Positions 8,194 through 18,292 of a DNA stretch of 64,000 bases are shown piece by piece. The notes beneath the pieces are model-generated. The model saw only the letters and a list, made by a program, of their open reading frames with translations. It searched no databases and was not told the DNA's origin. Source of the DNA: Listeria monocytogenes (GTDB lineage: Bacteria > Bacillota > Bacilli > Lactobacillales > Listeriaceae). The translations under genes and the position numbers were made by a program. The stretch is from the NCBI RefSeq assembly GCF_013282665.1, contig NZ_CP054041.1:1064501-1128500 (forward strand), in the 5' to 3' direction. Position 1 is the first letter of the stretch, and the number at the start of each line of letters is the position of its first letter.

Positions 8194-11100
8194 CTATTTT
8201 GGATTTGGGACAGGATATGTTGTCCATACGTTGTTTAGCTCGTCATATACAATTTTTAGATGAGTCTCACCTTTAGTACCTATAATCTTACCCGTGTCAA
8301 TGATAGAAGAAAATGATTTTTGACCTTGCGTCCCTATTCCATTGTCAATTGTTTCAACAACTTTTCCATTTTTTAACGCATCTTGAACCACTTGATTAGC
8401 TTCTTGTGGTGTTGTAGCATTAAATTGTCTTGCACGTTTTGCAGTAGAGCCATTTAAATGCTTATTTTTAATTTCAAAATCCTTGATGTTAATATCTTTA
8501 GCTCCACCAGCCCCCTCTGCTTCTTTTGTTGACTTATCACTTTTCGCTTTCCCTTTCTCAATATTCGAAGACAAATCCTTCGCGTCTTGGAAAAAGTTGG
8601 CGCCACTGTTTACTACAACGGTTGCGCTTCCTGTGATTATGCCAATTCCTGCTGCATTAAGTTGAACTCCGATTGGTGCTCCAGCCCCTGTTAAGTCCAG
8701 TGCTCCACCAAGGATTTCAGTTCCGACTCCAAGGACAATTCCCTCAACGCCAAGATAGATACCCGCTGAATCAGCTATTAGTCTTCCAACATAATAGCGG
8801 TTATCATCGCCATACACTTCCTTATTTTTACCAATGGTTTCTACGGAACCGAAAGTGAAATTATTTATTAGACTATCCAATGTACCTGCGCCTACTGGTT
8901 CAAGATTTTCGCAAATTGCTTTCATTGTTTTTTCTACGCGCATGCTGTGTTTTGCTTGGGATATGACTAATTTAACGCCAGCTTTAATGGCTTGTTTTTT
9001 TGTGGCTTTTGAAATGGCTTTGATTGCACTTTTTGCTTTGGTTATGACTTTTTTGCCGGCTTTTTTCACCGTTTGTACTTTTTTCTTCACGGTTCGTTTG
9101 ACTTGATTATATTTTTTCTGAACCACTTTTTTGGCTTTTTTGTACACTTTTTTCGCCGCTTTAGTAACTTGCTTAATCGATTTCTTAGCTGCCTTCTTAA
9201 ATTTCGTCACTGTTTTTTGGACTTTTTTGGTTACTTTTTTGACGGCGCGCTTGATTTTTTTGGTGGTTTTCTTGATGGCTTTGCTTACTTTTTTCACGGC
9301 GCGTTTTACTTTTTTGACGGTTTTTTTGATGACTTTTTTGGCTTTTTTGATGCCTTTGCTTACTTTTTTCGCAGCTTTTTTGACTTTTTTGGTTGCTTTT
9401 TTAAGCCATTTTGGTATGTTTCCGCTTGGGTCGCCGAATGACATTGGGTTATTGACGCCGTAAATGTAGCGGTTTTGGCTACGTGGGTCGTCTAAGGATC
9501 CTCTGTAGCTATCGACTTGTTGGAAACGACCGGTGTTTGTGTCATAATTTCGGGCACGCAGGTTTTGTGTGTCGATTGTGTCATGCATTTGCGCACGATA
9601 ACCGATTTGATTCGCAACTGGAGCTGTCGCAAGTGCGGTACCATAGTCTGTGTAATCATAGTCAGTACTTGTTTCACCGTCAGTTGTTGTTGTGATGTCG
9701 GTTAGGCCGTTTTCGTGATAGCTTTCTTCTTCGGTGCCAATTATTTGATTGTCGTCACCAAAACGGAAAGCGGTCTTGGTCGTGCTTGTTTCGCCGTCGT
9801 CTTCTGTCGTCTCGTTAAGCTGAGCGACTTGGGTGTACTCTTGCGTTAAATCGTTGACGTAGCGAATGGTATTTACCGTTTGATAGCCAACTGTTTGGGT
9901 CATTTTCGTGGTGCGCTGACTGGTTTTGCTTCCGCTGCTATCGCTTGCTTTAAGCTCGGTTTTTCCTTGCATGCCATCTTTAGTCACTTTTTGTGTACTT
10001 GCTTCTGCATACGCTGAGCAACCTTTTGAAGTTTCATTGGCGCGAGTTTCTAATTGTGCCGCTAGTGTTTCTGTTTTTCCTTTTTGACTATCTTTGTCGT
10101 ATTCTGTAATCCATTCACTGAGCGAGCCTTTGAAGGACTTGGTTTTGTCTGTGATGGTTTGTTTGCCTATGCGATTACCAAATGCGTCGTATGTGTAGGT
10201 CGTCTGATTACCTTCGTTATCGGCGGATTGAATCAGTTGGTTTTCGCCATTGTATGTGTATGTTTCTACTTTACCACTTCGTAAGGCTTTCTTGGTAATG
10301 TTACCGTTTTTGTCATACGTGTAGGTTGTGTCTTCATCACCATCTGCTTTAATCATGGTGAGCGCGTTGTCATCGTCGTAATGATAGTTTTCCGTAGTTT
10401 TCTTACCGTTTTTATTACGTAAAAGTTTGCTTCGGTTGCCGTTAGCATCATAGATATACGTAATTTTTTCGGTAGTTTTTCCTTTGGTTATTGTTGTTTC
10501 CATCAGCTGGTCATCGGCATCATAGGTGTGGCTCTTGGTTTGTTTTTCGCCACTTTGATTGATGGTTTCTTTGGCTACGTTACCGTTTTCGTCGTAGTTG
10601 TAGTCAAATGACGCGATGGTTTCTCCGGCTTTATTTTTGGTGATAACTTGCTCGGTTTCGCCAGTTGCTGTGTATTTATAGCTAGTCGTTGTGCCATTGC
10701 TGTAATGAATGCTTAGTGGCAGGCCATTCGCGTCGTATGTGTAGCTCGTTTTCTTGCCGTCTGATTCGATGACATCGGTTAGCAAGTTGGCGTCATTGTA
10801 GCGGTAAGATACACGCGTGCTATCTGGATAAATGAGCGCGGTTTTGCGGCCGATTGTATCATATTCGTATTTCAATGTTTCGCCGTTTGCATCTTTGACT
10901 GATAGTACGTCACCGAATTTATTGTAGGTGAACTTGGATGTTCCGTCTTTTGATGTGGCGGTTTTTACGTCGTCATTACTGTCATATGTGTATTTGTAGC
11001 TGCCACCATCAAATTGTTGCTCGACTAAATTGTTTAATTCATCATATTTGAAAGTTGTTTTTTCACCATCTGGCTTCGTTTTAGATTTCAAAGAACCATC

Positions 11101-14100
11101 TAATTGATATTCGTATTTTTCGGTTTTGCCTTCTGGTGTTACTTCTTTGACGAGGTCACTGCGATCATTGTAGCTATATTTTGTGACAAAACCTTTGGCG
11201 TCTTTGATTTCCGTGACGTTATCTACTTTGTCGTAAGTGTAAGTTGATTTTTGTCCTAATCGGTTTTGTGCTGCTGTCATGCGATCTAGTGCGTCGTATT
11301 CAAAGCGTTCTTTGTTCCCTTTTGCGTCTGTTGTTTCGCTAAGATTCTCGTTGCCATCGTAGGCCATTTTTGTTGTGTGACCTTTGGCATCTGTTATAGA
11401 AGTTAGCAGGTTACGCGCATCATATTGGTATTTAGTTATTGCGTTTGTTGGGTCTTTGATGCTGATAACTTGGTCGTTTTTATTGTAACGATATTCTGTG
11501 CTTGCTGCGAGTGGGTCGATTTCTTTGGTCATGTTGCCTTTTTTGTCGTAGGTGTATTTGTAGACTTGGTTGCCTGGATCAATCATGGAGGTAACGTTGC
11601 CGACTTTGTCATACTGAATTTTAGTATCATTGCCACGAACATCTCGCATGGTAGTAACACGGTCTAGTTTATCGTACGTATAGCCGACCGCAAGTTTATT
11701 TGGATACGTAATTTGCGTCATGCGCTGGGTATCGTCATATGTGTAGCGCGTGATTCGGCCTTGAATATCTTTTTTCGCCGTTTGTTGACCCAATTTGTCA
11801 TACGTATAGCTGGCAATCGCCTTTTTCTGCTGATTATCACTTTCTTCGATAAGGTCGCCGTATTCGTTATATTTGTAGCTTTGTTTATAGCCAATCGGGT
11901 CCGTTTTAGATAAAAGTTGATCGTCTTTATCGTAGCTATAAGTGGTCGCATTGCCATTTGCATCTATTTCTTTGGTCACATTGCCACGTAGGTCGTATTT
12001 AAACGTTGATGTGGTACCATAAGGCTCTTTGACCGTCAAAATGTTATCTGCGTTGTCGTACGTGTATTTCGTTGTGTTTCCGCGCTTATCTGTTTCGGTG
12101 ATAAGGCGTCCCGCTGCGTCATAGCTGTTCAGAAGTTTGAATCCTGCTGCATCTATTTCGGTTGTTAGTCGTCCTAATTGGTCATAACCGAATTGTGTTT
12201 TATTTCCTTCTGCATCCGTCTGACTTGTGACTAAACCAGTTGCGTCAAATGTTTGTTTTGTCGTGCCGCCGTTTTCATCGGTAACTGCTGTGACATTGCC
12301 ATTTGCATCGTAAGTTACGCTCGATTTAGCGCCTGCTGGATTCGTTGTCGTAATCAGCTCGTCGTTGGCGTTGTATTGATAGCTTGTTGTTTCGCCTAGC
12401 GGGTTTGTTTCTGACAACAAGTTACCTTCTGCATCATAATTATAAGTGTATTTCCCAGTATTTGGTAAAACTTCCGAGATAATATCGCCACGTTTGTTGT
12501 ATTCGATGCTTTGCGCTTTGCCTGTTGGGTTTTGTTGTTTCACTAAGCGGTTTGCTGCATCGTATTCGTAGCTTGTTTTATTGCCTCGCATGTCGGTTTT
12601 ACTGCTGACATTGCCAAATGTGTCATAGGTGTAGGATTCATTGCGACCTTTACGATCGGCAATACGGGTTACGTCCCCCACTGTGTTGTATGTGTAGCTC
12701 TCTTTTTGCCCTGTACTGTCTTGCTGTTCTAGCAGTCTGTCCATTTTGTCATAAGTATACGTTGCTTTTGTGCCATCTGGATTTTTTTGTTCGATGACAC
12801 GGTCCGCTTTATCGTAACTGTAGGTTGTTTTTCGACCGAGTGGATCAGTACTTGTTGTCAAATTGCCACGATTATCGTAGTCATACGTTGTTTCGTTACC
12901 TAGGGCATCAATGATTTTAGACACTTCGCCCGTTTTTGTGTAACGATAGCTTGTTTCGTTGTTGTATGGATCGATTTCTTTGATTAAATCGCCGTTTTTG
13001 TTATAGCGATATTGAGTGATATCGTTTGTCGGTGAAATTTCTGTTTCGACTAAATGGAGCGCATTATAGGTATATTTGGTGGTATTACCTTCTGCGTCCG
13101 TTTGGCGAATCACATTACCAGCATTATCATACGCCATTGTTATCGTATGACCATTACCATCCGTGATTTTCGTGACATTTCCGTCTGCGTCGTACACATA
13201 GTGTGTTTTTTCACCAAGCTCATCGGTTTCGATTTCTACTTGATCAACTTTATCAAAACTATAGCGTTTTACGCCGCCAGCTGCGTCTTCTTCTGAGGTT
13301 ACACTACCATTTTCATCGTAGCTATATGTCGAAACACGGCCAGCTTCTTTTAATTTTGTTGTGTTTCCGTTCGCATCAAATTCATACGTCTGAACGTTAC
13401 CAGCTTGATCGACAAAACGTGTAATATTGTCCATTGCATCATAGCTAAACTCTTCTGTTGTCTCGTCTGGATAGGTGATTTTCGTGACATTTCCGTCTGC
13501 ATCATAGGCATAGCTTGTCTTGTTGCCAAGTGGATCTATTTCTTGTATCTTATAGCCTGATTTTGCATCATATAGATAGCTTGTTTTTTGACCATCTTCG
13601 GTTTCTTCGGATAATTTTTGACCAAGTGCATCATAACCATACGTAATGACCGATCCGTCTGCCGCAATCGCTTCTATCATCCGATTTTGCGAGTCATACT
13701 TAAATTCCTCCGTGTTGCCGAGTGGGTCTGTTTCACTAATTTTATTGCCATTTCCGTCATATTTATACTTTGTAACGCCGCCTAGTGGATTCGTTTCCTC
13801 ACTCAAACGACCAAAAGCATCATATTCAAAAGTAGTGCTATTCCCATTCTCATCGGTTTCGCTTGTCTTATTACCATTGGAATCATAGGAATATTTTGTC
13901 GCTGCTCCATTTGCATTCCATTCGCGCACTAGCTCACCGCGCGCATTTCGTTCATATTTTTCCGACTTACCATTTGCATCTGTAATGCTACTCAACATTG
14001 ACAAATTATCATAGGCGTATGTTGTCTCATTGCCACGGCCATCCGTTACTTTTGTCGGATTTCCTTTCGCATCATAAGCGGTCTTTGTTACCGCGCCATT

Positions 14101-14736
14101 CGCATCTGTCTCTGTAACCACCTGACCATCTGCATTATGTGTAAATTTCTTCACACCACCGTTTGGCTCCGTTATTTGTACAACATTCCCTTTAGAATCA
14201 TAAGTATAGCTCGTTACGCCTCCACGGCTGTCCGTCACGCGTATCAATTGGTTTTTCGCGTCAAATTCGTTCGCTTCTGTTGTCCCATCTGGATATACAG
14301 TTTTTGTCAGATTTCCGTTTGCATCATTTTCAAAAGTTGTCGTATTTCCCAATTGGTCGATAGAAGCGACTAATTGATGTTTGTCGTCATATTTATTTTC
14401 AGTCGTTGTATCATCGGCATACTCAATCTTCGTGGTTTGGAAGCGCTCATTAAAATAAACCACTTTCTTATTACCGTTGAAGTCTGTTGTCGTTGTTTTA
14501 CCTTTCTCATATTTCAGTGTGGCAGTATTGCCTTCTCCGTCCGTTTGTTCCGTCACACGACCATCCGCATCAAATGTATTTTTAATCAATAATTTTCCGT
14601 TATGGTCTTTATACGATGTCATATGATGTTCCGAATCATACTGATATGTGATTGCTTTTCCAGTTTGATCCACCAGTTTTGTGAGGTTTCCATCGTCATC
14701 ATATGAATAAGCCAATTTCCCGCCATCAGGCAACAC
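8194..14736 (-). CDS. wapA: WapA/Rhs YD-repeat toxin, C-terminal 2180 residues after in-frame stop
   Basis: This is the same frame as the 14746-17517 gene, split by one TAA (14746-14748). The GTG at 14736 merely marks where reading could resume. About 1,700 residues of YD repeats (pattern YxYDxxGNxTxxTDxxGN) form the Rhs shell. The conserved core end NRYIYGVNNPMSFGDPSG lies near residue 1760, after which Rhs proteins vary. Then come about 140 residues of Lys-rich linker, a Gly/Val-rich hydrophobic stretch (about 1985-2045) and a tip of about 100 residues ending KGETHLKIVYDELNNVWTTY, which resembles BECR-fold RNase toxins. WapA proteins mediate contact-dependent inhibition of neighbouring cells. 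The toxin activity is inferred. Confidence 0.85.
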   Translation of the reverse strand: MLPDGGKLAYSYDDDGNLTKLVDQTGKAITYQYDSEHHMTSYKDHNGKLLIKNTFDADGRVTEQTDGEGNTATLKYEKGKTTTTDFNGNKKVVYFNERFQTTKIEYADDTTTENKYDDKHQLVASIDQLGNTTTFENDANGNLTKTVYPDGTTEANEFDAKNQLIRVTDSRGGVTSYTYDSKGNVVQITEPNGGVKKFTHNADGQVVTETDANGAVTKTAYDAKGNPTKVTDGRGNETTYAYDNLSMLSSITDANGKSEKYERNARGELVREWNANGAATKYSYDSNGNKTSETDENGNSTTFEYDAFGRLSEETNPLGGVTKYKYDGNGNKISETDPLGNTEEFKYDSQNRMIEAIAADGSVITYGYDALGQKLSEETEDGQKTSYLYDAKSGYKIQEIDPLGNKTSYAYDADGNVTKITYPDETTEEFSYDAMDNITRFVDQAGNVQTYEFDANGNTTKLKEAGRVSTYSYDENGSVTSEEDAAGGVKRYSFDKVDQVEIETDELGEKTHYVYDADGNVTKITDGNGHTITMAYDNAGNVIRQTDAEGNTTKYTYNALHLVETEISPTNDITQYRYNKNGDLIKEIDPYNNETSYRYTKTGEVSKIIDALGNETTYDYDNRGNLTTSTDPLGRKTTYSYDKADRVIEQKNPDGTKATYTYDKMDRLLEQQDSTGQKESYTYNTVGDVTRIADRKGRNESYTYDTFGNVSSKTDMRGNKTSYEYDAANRLVKQQNPTGKAQSIEYNKRGDIISEVLPNTGKYTYNYDAEGNLLSETNPLGETTSYQYNANDELITTTNPAGAKSSVTYDANGNVTAVTDENGGTTKQTFDATGLVTSQTDAEGNKTQFGYDQLGRLTTEIDAAGFKLLNSYDAAGRLITETDKRGNTTKYTYDNADNILTVKEPYGTTSTFKYDLRGNVTKEIDANGNATTYSYDKDDQLLSKTDPIGYKQSYKYNEYGDLIEESDNQQKKAIASYTYDKLGQQTAKKDIQGRITRYTYDDTQRMTQITYPNKLAVGYTYDKLDRVTTMRDVRGNDTKIQYDKVGNVTSMIDPGNQVYKYTYDKKGNMTKEIDPLAASTEYRYNKNDQVISIKDPTNAITKYQYDARNLLTSITDAKGHTTKMAYDGNENLSETTDAKGNKERFEYDALDRMTAAQNRLGQKSTYTYDKVDNVTEIKDAKGFVTKYSYNDRSDLVKEVTPEGKTEKYEYQLDGSLKSKTKPDGEKTTFKYDELNNLVEQQFDGGSYKYTYDSNDDVKTATSKDGTSKFTYNKFGDVLSVKDANGETLKYEYDTIGRKTALIYPDSTRVSYRYNDANLLTDVIESDGKKTSYTYDANGLPLSIHYSNGTTTSYKYTATGETEQVITKNKAGETIASFDYNYDENGNVAKETINQSGEKQTKSHTYDADDQLMETTITKGKTTEKITYIYDANGNRSKLLRNKNGKKTTENYHYDDDNALTMIKADGDEDTTYTYDKNGNITKKALRSGKVETYTYNGENQLIQSADNEGNQTTYTYDAFGNRIGKQTITDKTKSFKGSLSEWITEYDKDSQKGKTETLAAQLETRANETSKGCSAYAEASTQKVTKDGMQGKTELKASDSSGSKTSQRTTKMTQTVGYQTVNTIRYVNDLTQEYTQVAQLNETTEDDGETSTTKTAFRFGDDNQIIGTEEESYHENGLTDITTTTDGETSTDYDYTDYGTALATAPVANQIGYRAQMHDTIDTQNLRARNYDTNTGRFQQVDSYRGSLDDPRSQNRYIYGVNNPMSFGDPSGNIPKWLKKATKKVKKAAKKVSKGIKKAKKVIKKTVKKVKRAVKKVSKAIKKTTKKIKRAVKKVTKKVQKTVTKFKKAAKKSIKQVTKAAKKVYKKAKKVVQKKYNQVKRTVKKKVQTVKKAGKKVITKAKSAIKAISKATKKQAIKAGVKLVISQAKHSMRVEKTMKAICENLEPVGAGTLDSLINNFTFGSVETIGKNKEVYGDDNRYYVGRLIADSAGIYLGVEGIVLGVGTEILGGALDLTGAGAPIGVQLNAAGIGIITGSATVVVNSGANFFQDAKDLSSNIEKGKAKSDKSTKEAEGAGGAKDINIKDFEIKNKHLNGSTAKRARQFNATTPQEANQVVQDALKNGKVVETIDNGIGTQGQKSFSSIIDTGKIIGTKGETHLKIVYDELNNVWTTYPVPNPK
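9085..9432. repeat. Lysine-rich linker of WapA, copy 1 of the repeat shared with 5115-5340
   Basis: The - strand encodes about 115 residues in which roughly half are Lys (KKVKKAAKK, KKAKKVIKK, KKTTKKIKRAVKK), joining the Rhs core to the variable toxin tip. The same start (KWLKKATKKVK) and an internal segment recur in the orphan cassette at 5115-5340. The DNA is very A-rich on the coding strand, so the other strand shows spurious Phe-rich frames. Confidence 0.8.
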
Positions 14737-14745
14737 AATCTCTTT

Positions 14746-17517
14746 TTAGTGCCCATCTGCATCCCACGTGTACTGCAATACCTTTCCAGAGCCAGTGACC
14801 ATTTTCACCAGTTCCCCATCGGCATTGTACGTATAGTTCGTTACATTCCCATCCTTACTTGTCACTTTTAAAAGCAGGCCGTTTGCAGCGAAAAGAGAGA
14901 TTTTGCCTGTTTTGGAATCCACAATCTCAAATTCACGCGCGCCGTTTTTATTCACTTTTTTTGTAAGTGCTAGTGGCTCATCTTCTTCTATTTCAAAAGT
15001 TCCATCCGGCTGCTTCTCAAAAAACACACTTCCGCCATCTGAGCGCGTCAACATCACGGTGCCGTCCTCTAAGAAACCTAGCTGATCAGCTAAATTAAAG
15101 GTCCAATTTCGTCCAATTGGGCTATCTTTTCCTTGTGCCATCGAATTATAAGTCCGCGTAATCGTCTGTTCCTCATCGAAATCAAACCATTTCGCATCTT
15201 CCATGTTATAAAGCAAGTTCCCACTATCAAAATTAATTGGTTCATATCCGAATGTACAATGCTTCCCGCGCCCTATAGCAAGCGCATCCAGTCGCATTTT
15301 ATCCGCTGTGTCGTAATTTCCCGATTGGTAGGCTTTACCAGCATTCTTTTGCGGATTCCGAATGAACACGACGTTTCCTTGAACGAGCAATTCATCCTTC
15401 ATATTATTATCCAGCATAAACTGCGACCGTTTATTGGCAATCCCGTAGAATTTCAAAAGACGAGGCAATGAGTCTAGGCCTGTCACTTTATAAATCTGAA
15501 ACGTATCGTATTTCTTACTTACAGCTTCGTTTCCATCTTTAATCTCCGCTTCTACTTGATACAAATGATTTTCTTTCAAAGCACCTTTTAAAAGTAGCGT
15601 GTTAGTCTGCCAGTTACTCATTAACTCACGATATTCCTGTGTTTCACTACTTAGCTTCGGATAGTTCGGAAATAAATAGTCTCGACCAATTGATGGATCC
15701 GTTCCGCTAAATGCTACCTTATTTTTATCCGATGTATCGATAATTTTATAATTAATTTTCGCGTCCGGACGACCAACGCCGTCCATTCCAAGTGCTGTAA
15801 AATCCAGTTTGCCATCATTATTCGCACTTACAAACGGACGCAAATAAAGCTTTGTGTCTTTAAGTGGCATGTCCGCATCAATCGGCGGACGCTCACGGTG
15901 TTTAAATACCACATACGGCGACTCACTCGTCACCCCAGACTTAGGTGCAGCAAATACATCCGCTTGCGAATATGGTAGTTCAAATGCATTTACTTTTGCC
16001 GTTTTCACAATCACACCGTTGTTTTTACCGCCATTCACCCAGTCCTTCGCAACATTTGTAATGTCAAAAGAAACCCGGCGATTCGCATCATCAATTCTTC
16101 CAATATACGTTTCTTTTCCGTCTACATTTGCAGGCGGACCATACGGGAAACCAAGATTTTTAAATTTCCCATACGTTAAATCGGCAATATTACCAACGTC
16201 TTTCGTAATTCCATGCACTTCAAATAAACGTTTCACAACGCTTCCTTTACTATCTTTTGCCCGGTCTCCCCAAAAGCCTTCCGTGCCGCTTCTAAAAAGA
16301 GACAACTCTGCCGATTCAATTTCACGGTTGGTGCCAATTTTTTTAATCTCACTATCCGGCACTTTCACAACACCATAGGTAATAAAATGAGCTGCTCCGA
16401 GTGTCCCCGAGTTATTTCCATCATCGTAACCAATATACATGTACGGTTGGAAAGAATACGCCACATCATCCCGATATTGACGCAAGCTAGTAGCTTGAAT
16501 CCCATTCGTGATTTTTGTGCTCACAAAAGAAACAGCCACCTTGGCCAAATTACCTTTAAGATTTGTTGTATTAAACTTCGCGACCTGCAGCTGATACCCA
16601 GTTTCCGTCTTCACCGTTTCCGCGGTTAACGTATCCATAACCGAGCCCGTCTCATCTTCTAAAACTGGGCTTGGAATCGCGCCAATCAAAGCTTCACCAC
16701 GATAAATTAAGGTTGCCGCACGCTTTGCATCATCTTTCAAAGTCACGTCATTTGGAACCGTCAAATCAAATGTAACCTGTTGTTCCGTATCGTCTCCCGT
16801 CTTCACATACTGCCCGAGCTCCATACCAAAACTATCGGCTTGCAACGTGAATGGCTCCGCTTTACCATCTTCACTCGCATACATAATTCGGTTATCTTTC
16901 GCTGCCACCTGAGCCAAATCAGCCTCACCACTTGGACGAACAGCCACATTCGCGCCATCTAAGCTAAGTGTTGGCATCGCACTTTCCGTCACCACTTTTG
17001 GCGTCGTAATCTCTTTCGCCGTCTCACTTGCAGTCCAGGTCTTCTCGCCATCTTTCACTAGCGTCGTATCAAAGTCCGTCCACTTGCCCGCATCATCCTT
17101 AAAATGCACAGGCTCTGTAAAATAATACGTCTCTCCCTCGCCCGTATTTTCATTTACAAAAGTTTTCGTGTTTTCCGTACGCTCCGATGCAACCTCCGTC
17201 ATGCCAGCAGCTGATGCATCTTCTGCTAAAGTATCTGTTACATTCGGCGTCTCTGTCTCAAACAAACGAACAGCATCCGCATTCTTATCGCTTAAATCCT
17301 CATCAAGCGTTGTGTCTTCCGGTGTGCTCTTATCCTTTAATTGTTCCTGCGCATTCTCATTTAAGTCCGCCACAGTCACTTTATCTTGCGTAGAAAGTTG
17401 CTTTCCATAATAATTTCCAAACTCACTCTCAACATTTACTGCTCCTTGCACGAATTGCCACGGTAACAGTGGAAATAAAAGTAACGTCACCAGTAAAATT
17501 TTTATGCCCTTTTTCAT
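14746..17517 (-). CDS. wapA: WapA/Rhs toxin, N-terminal export and wall part (923 residues, ends at premature TAA)
   Basis: Signal peptide at residues 1-26 (ILLVTLLLFPLL core, VQGA cleavage site). A pro-region follows, then beta-rich domains where the segment after about residue 340 resembles the DNRLRE-type wall-associated repeats of WapA. Next is a LysM-like stretch (YKVTGLDSLPRLLKFYGI), and from about residue 740 a DUF6531-like Rhs start (PINFDSGNLLYN, ITRTYNSMAQGKDSPIGRNW) with the first YD repeats. It ends at WDADGH-TAA. The frame continues uninterrupted beyond the stop for 2,180 more codons, so the ancestral protein had about 3,100 residues. The product as it stands would be secreted without a toxin unless the stop is read through. 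Confidence 0.85.
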   Translation of the reverse strand: MKKGIKILLVTLLLFPLLPWQFVQGAVNVESEFGNYYGKQLSTQDKVTVADLNENAQEQLKDKSTPEDTTLDEDLSDKNADAVRLFETETPNVTDTLAEDASAAGMTEVASERTENTKTFVNENTGEGETYYFTEPVHFKDDAGKWTDFDTTLVKDGEKTWTASETAKEITTPKVVTESAMPTLSLDGANVAVRPSGEADLAQVAAKDNRIMYASEDGKAEPFTLQADSFGMELGQYVKTGDDTEQQVTFDLTVPNDVTLKDDAKRAATLIYRGEALIGAIPSPVLEDETGSVMDTLTAETVKTETGYQLQVAKFNTTNLKGNLAKVAVSFVSTKITNGIQATSLRQYRDDVAYSFQPYMYIGYDDGNNSGTLGAAHFITYGVVKVPDSEIKKIGTNREIESAELSLFRSGTEGFWGDRAKDSKGSVVKRLFEVHGITKDVGNIADLTYGKFKNLGFPYGPPANVDGKETYIGRIDDANRRVSFDITNVAKDWVNGGKNNGVIVKTAKVNAFELPYSQADVFAAPKSGVTSESPYVVFKHRERPPIDADMPLKDTKLYLRPFVSANNDGKLDFTALGMDGVGRPDAKINYKIIDTSDKNKVAFSGTDPSIGRDYLFPNYPKLSSETQEYRELMSNWQTNTLLLKGALKENHLYQVEAEIKDGNEAVSKKYDTFQIYKVTGLDSLPRLLKFYGIANKRSQFMLDNNMKDELLVQGNVVFIRNPQKNAGKAYQSGNYDTADKMRLDALAIGRGKHCTFGYEPINFDSGNLLYNMEDAKWFDFDEEQTITRTYNSMAQGKDSPIGRNWTFNLADQLGFLEDGTVMLTRSDGGSVFFEKQPDGTFEIEEDEPLALTKKVNKNGAREFEIVDSKTGKISLFAANGLLLKVTSKDGNVTNYTYNADGELVKMVTGSGKVLQYTWDADGH

Positions 17518-17537
17518 ATGTAATCCCCGTCTCCCTT

Positions 17538-17984
17538 TTATATCTCAGTTTCTTTCTTTACGCCTTTCTCTATCTCTAAAATCTTTGTCAGAACCTGCTG
17601 CGCTTGTTTAAAATCTTTTGCTTCAATCGCATCATTCATAACTTTGAGCTCTGAAGCCACATCGCCATATGCTGTATAAATGGTCTGATCTTTTTTCGAT
17701 AAGCCATCCCATATTTTTGGCTTTTTAGCCTCTACGTAAATTGTTCCGAAGCTCTTTTCCATCTCCCGTAACTCCGCTAAATAAAGTGGATTACAAATGT
17801 CCCCATTCAACTTTAAATCCGACCATTTGGCGTAATTTCGTTTGAGGTCTAGTTCTACTTTTAACGGTCCTGTTCCTTTTTCATCATGTGCACAATCTTG
17901 AAGCACGAATAAAAGTATCGCAATCAACACTAAAAGCATTGCCAAGACTATCCATAGCTTCTTCTTTTTTGATAAATTTCGCAT
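17538..17984 (-). CDS. Membrane-anchored accessory protein upstream of wapA
   Basis: 148 residues: Lys-rich N-terminus, one membrane helix (about residues 10-29, LWIVLAMLLVLIAILLFVL), then a Cys at about 31 and a mostly helical extracellular domain. The Cys sits in LQDC, which is not a good lipobox, so I favour a simple anchor over a lipoprotein. It is 20 bases before wapA in the same direction, so probably co-transcribed. A role in WapA export or display is only a guess from position. Confidence 0.65.
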   Translation of the reverse strand: MRNLSKKKKLWIVLAMLLVLIAILLFVLQDCAHDEKGTGPLKVELDLKRNYAKWSDLKLNGDICNPLYLAELREMEKSFGTIYVEAKKPKIWDGLSKKDQTIYTAYGDVASELKVMNDAIEAKDFKQAQQVLTKILEIEKGVKKETEI

Positions 17985-18016
17985 CCTATATCCTCCCGTT
18001 TTTCACAATCTCAGCA

Positions 18017-18025
18017 AGTATATCA
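18017..18025 (-). promoter_or_regulatory. Extended -10 promoter element for the wapA operon
   Basis: On the - strand TGATATACT (TG-N-TATACT) lies about 33 bases upstream of the 17984 gene. There is no good -35 at 17 bases, consistent with an extended -10 promoter. Between here and 18292 I see no gene: the + strand frame at 18046-18243 has no ribosome site and crosses a terminator. Confidence 0.45.
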
Positions 18026-18188
18026 TAAAAGCAAGTTGATTTTGTATGCTTGAAGCAACGTTCGATTTTCTGTCACATTTGCGTTTTAATTCATTCATAG
18101 CTCCCTTCAAAAAAGGCTCGTCAATCTATCAGTTGAAGCTAAGTAAATATGCCTCAAAAACCTTGGAGAGCAGTATTTTTCATCACAC

Positions 18189-18224
18189 ACAAAAAAAGGT
18201 AGCACTCCGAAGAATGCTACCTTT
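18189..18224 (-). terminator. Strong terminator, - strand
   Basis: AAAGGTAGCA / TGCTACCTTT stem followed on the - strand by TTTTTTT. It lies downstream of the remnant 18293-18361 and the dacA-tail copy, and insulates the wapA promoter. Confidence 0.8.
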
Positions 18225-18292
18225 CATATCCATATCATTATAAAAAATATGGAAAAATCTCTATTAGTAAAGCTATTTAAAATCATAAAAAA

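Noticed and set aside
9073..9463. + strand Phe-rich frames over 110 residues
   Set aside because: Shadow of the WapA lysine-rich linker: AAA/AAG codons read backwards give TTT/CTT. Not genes.
8194..14736. YD repeats as a CRISPR or tandem DNA array
   Set aside because: The repetition is at protein level (about 20-residue YD motifs) with diverged DNA and no spacer pattern. No CRISPR array or cas genes are present in the window.
14736..14746. wapA as two separate natural genes with restart at GTG
   Set aside because: No ribosome site precedes the GTG, the YD repeats run through the break in the same frame, and the second part would lack any export signal. A nonsense mutation is simpler.
18046..18243. 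65-codon + strand frame between the wapA promoter and the dacA-tail copy
   Set aside because: No ribosome site, runs across a strong - strand terminator, and the peptide looks random.
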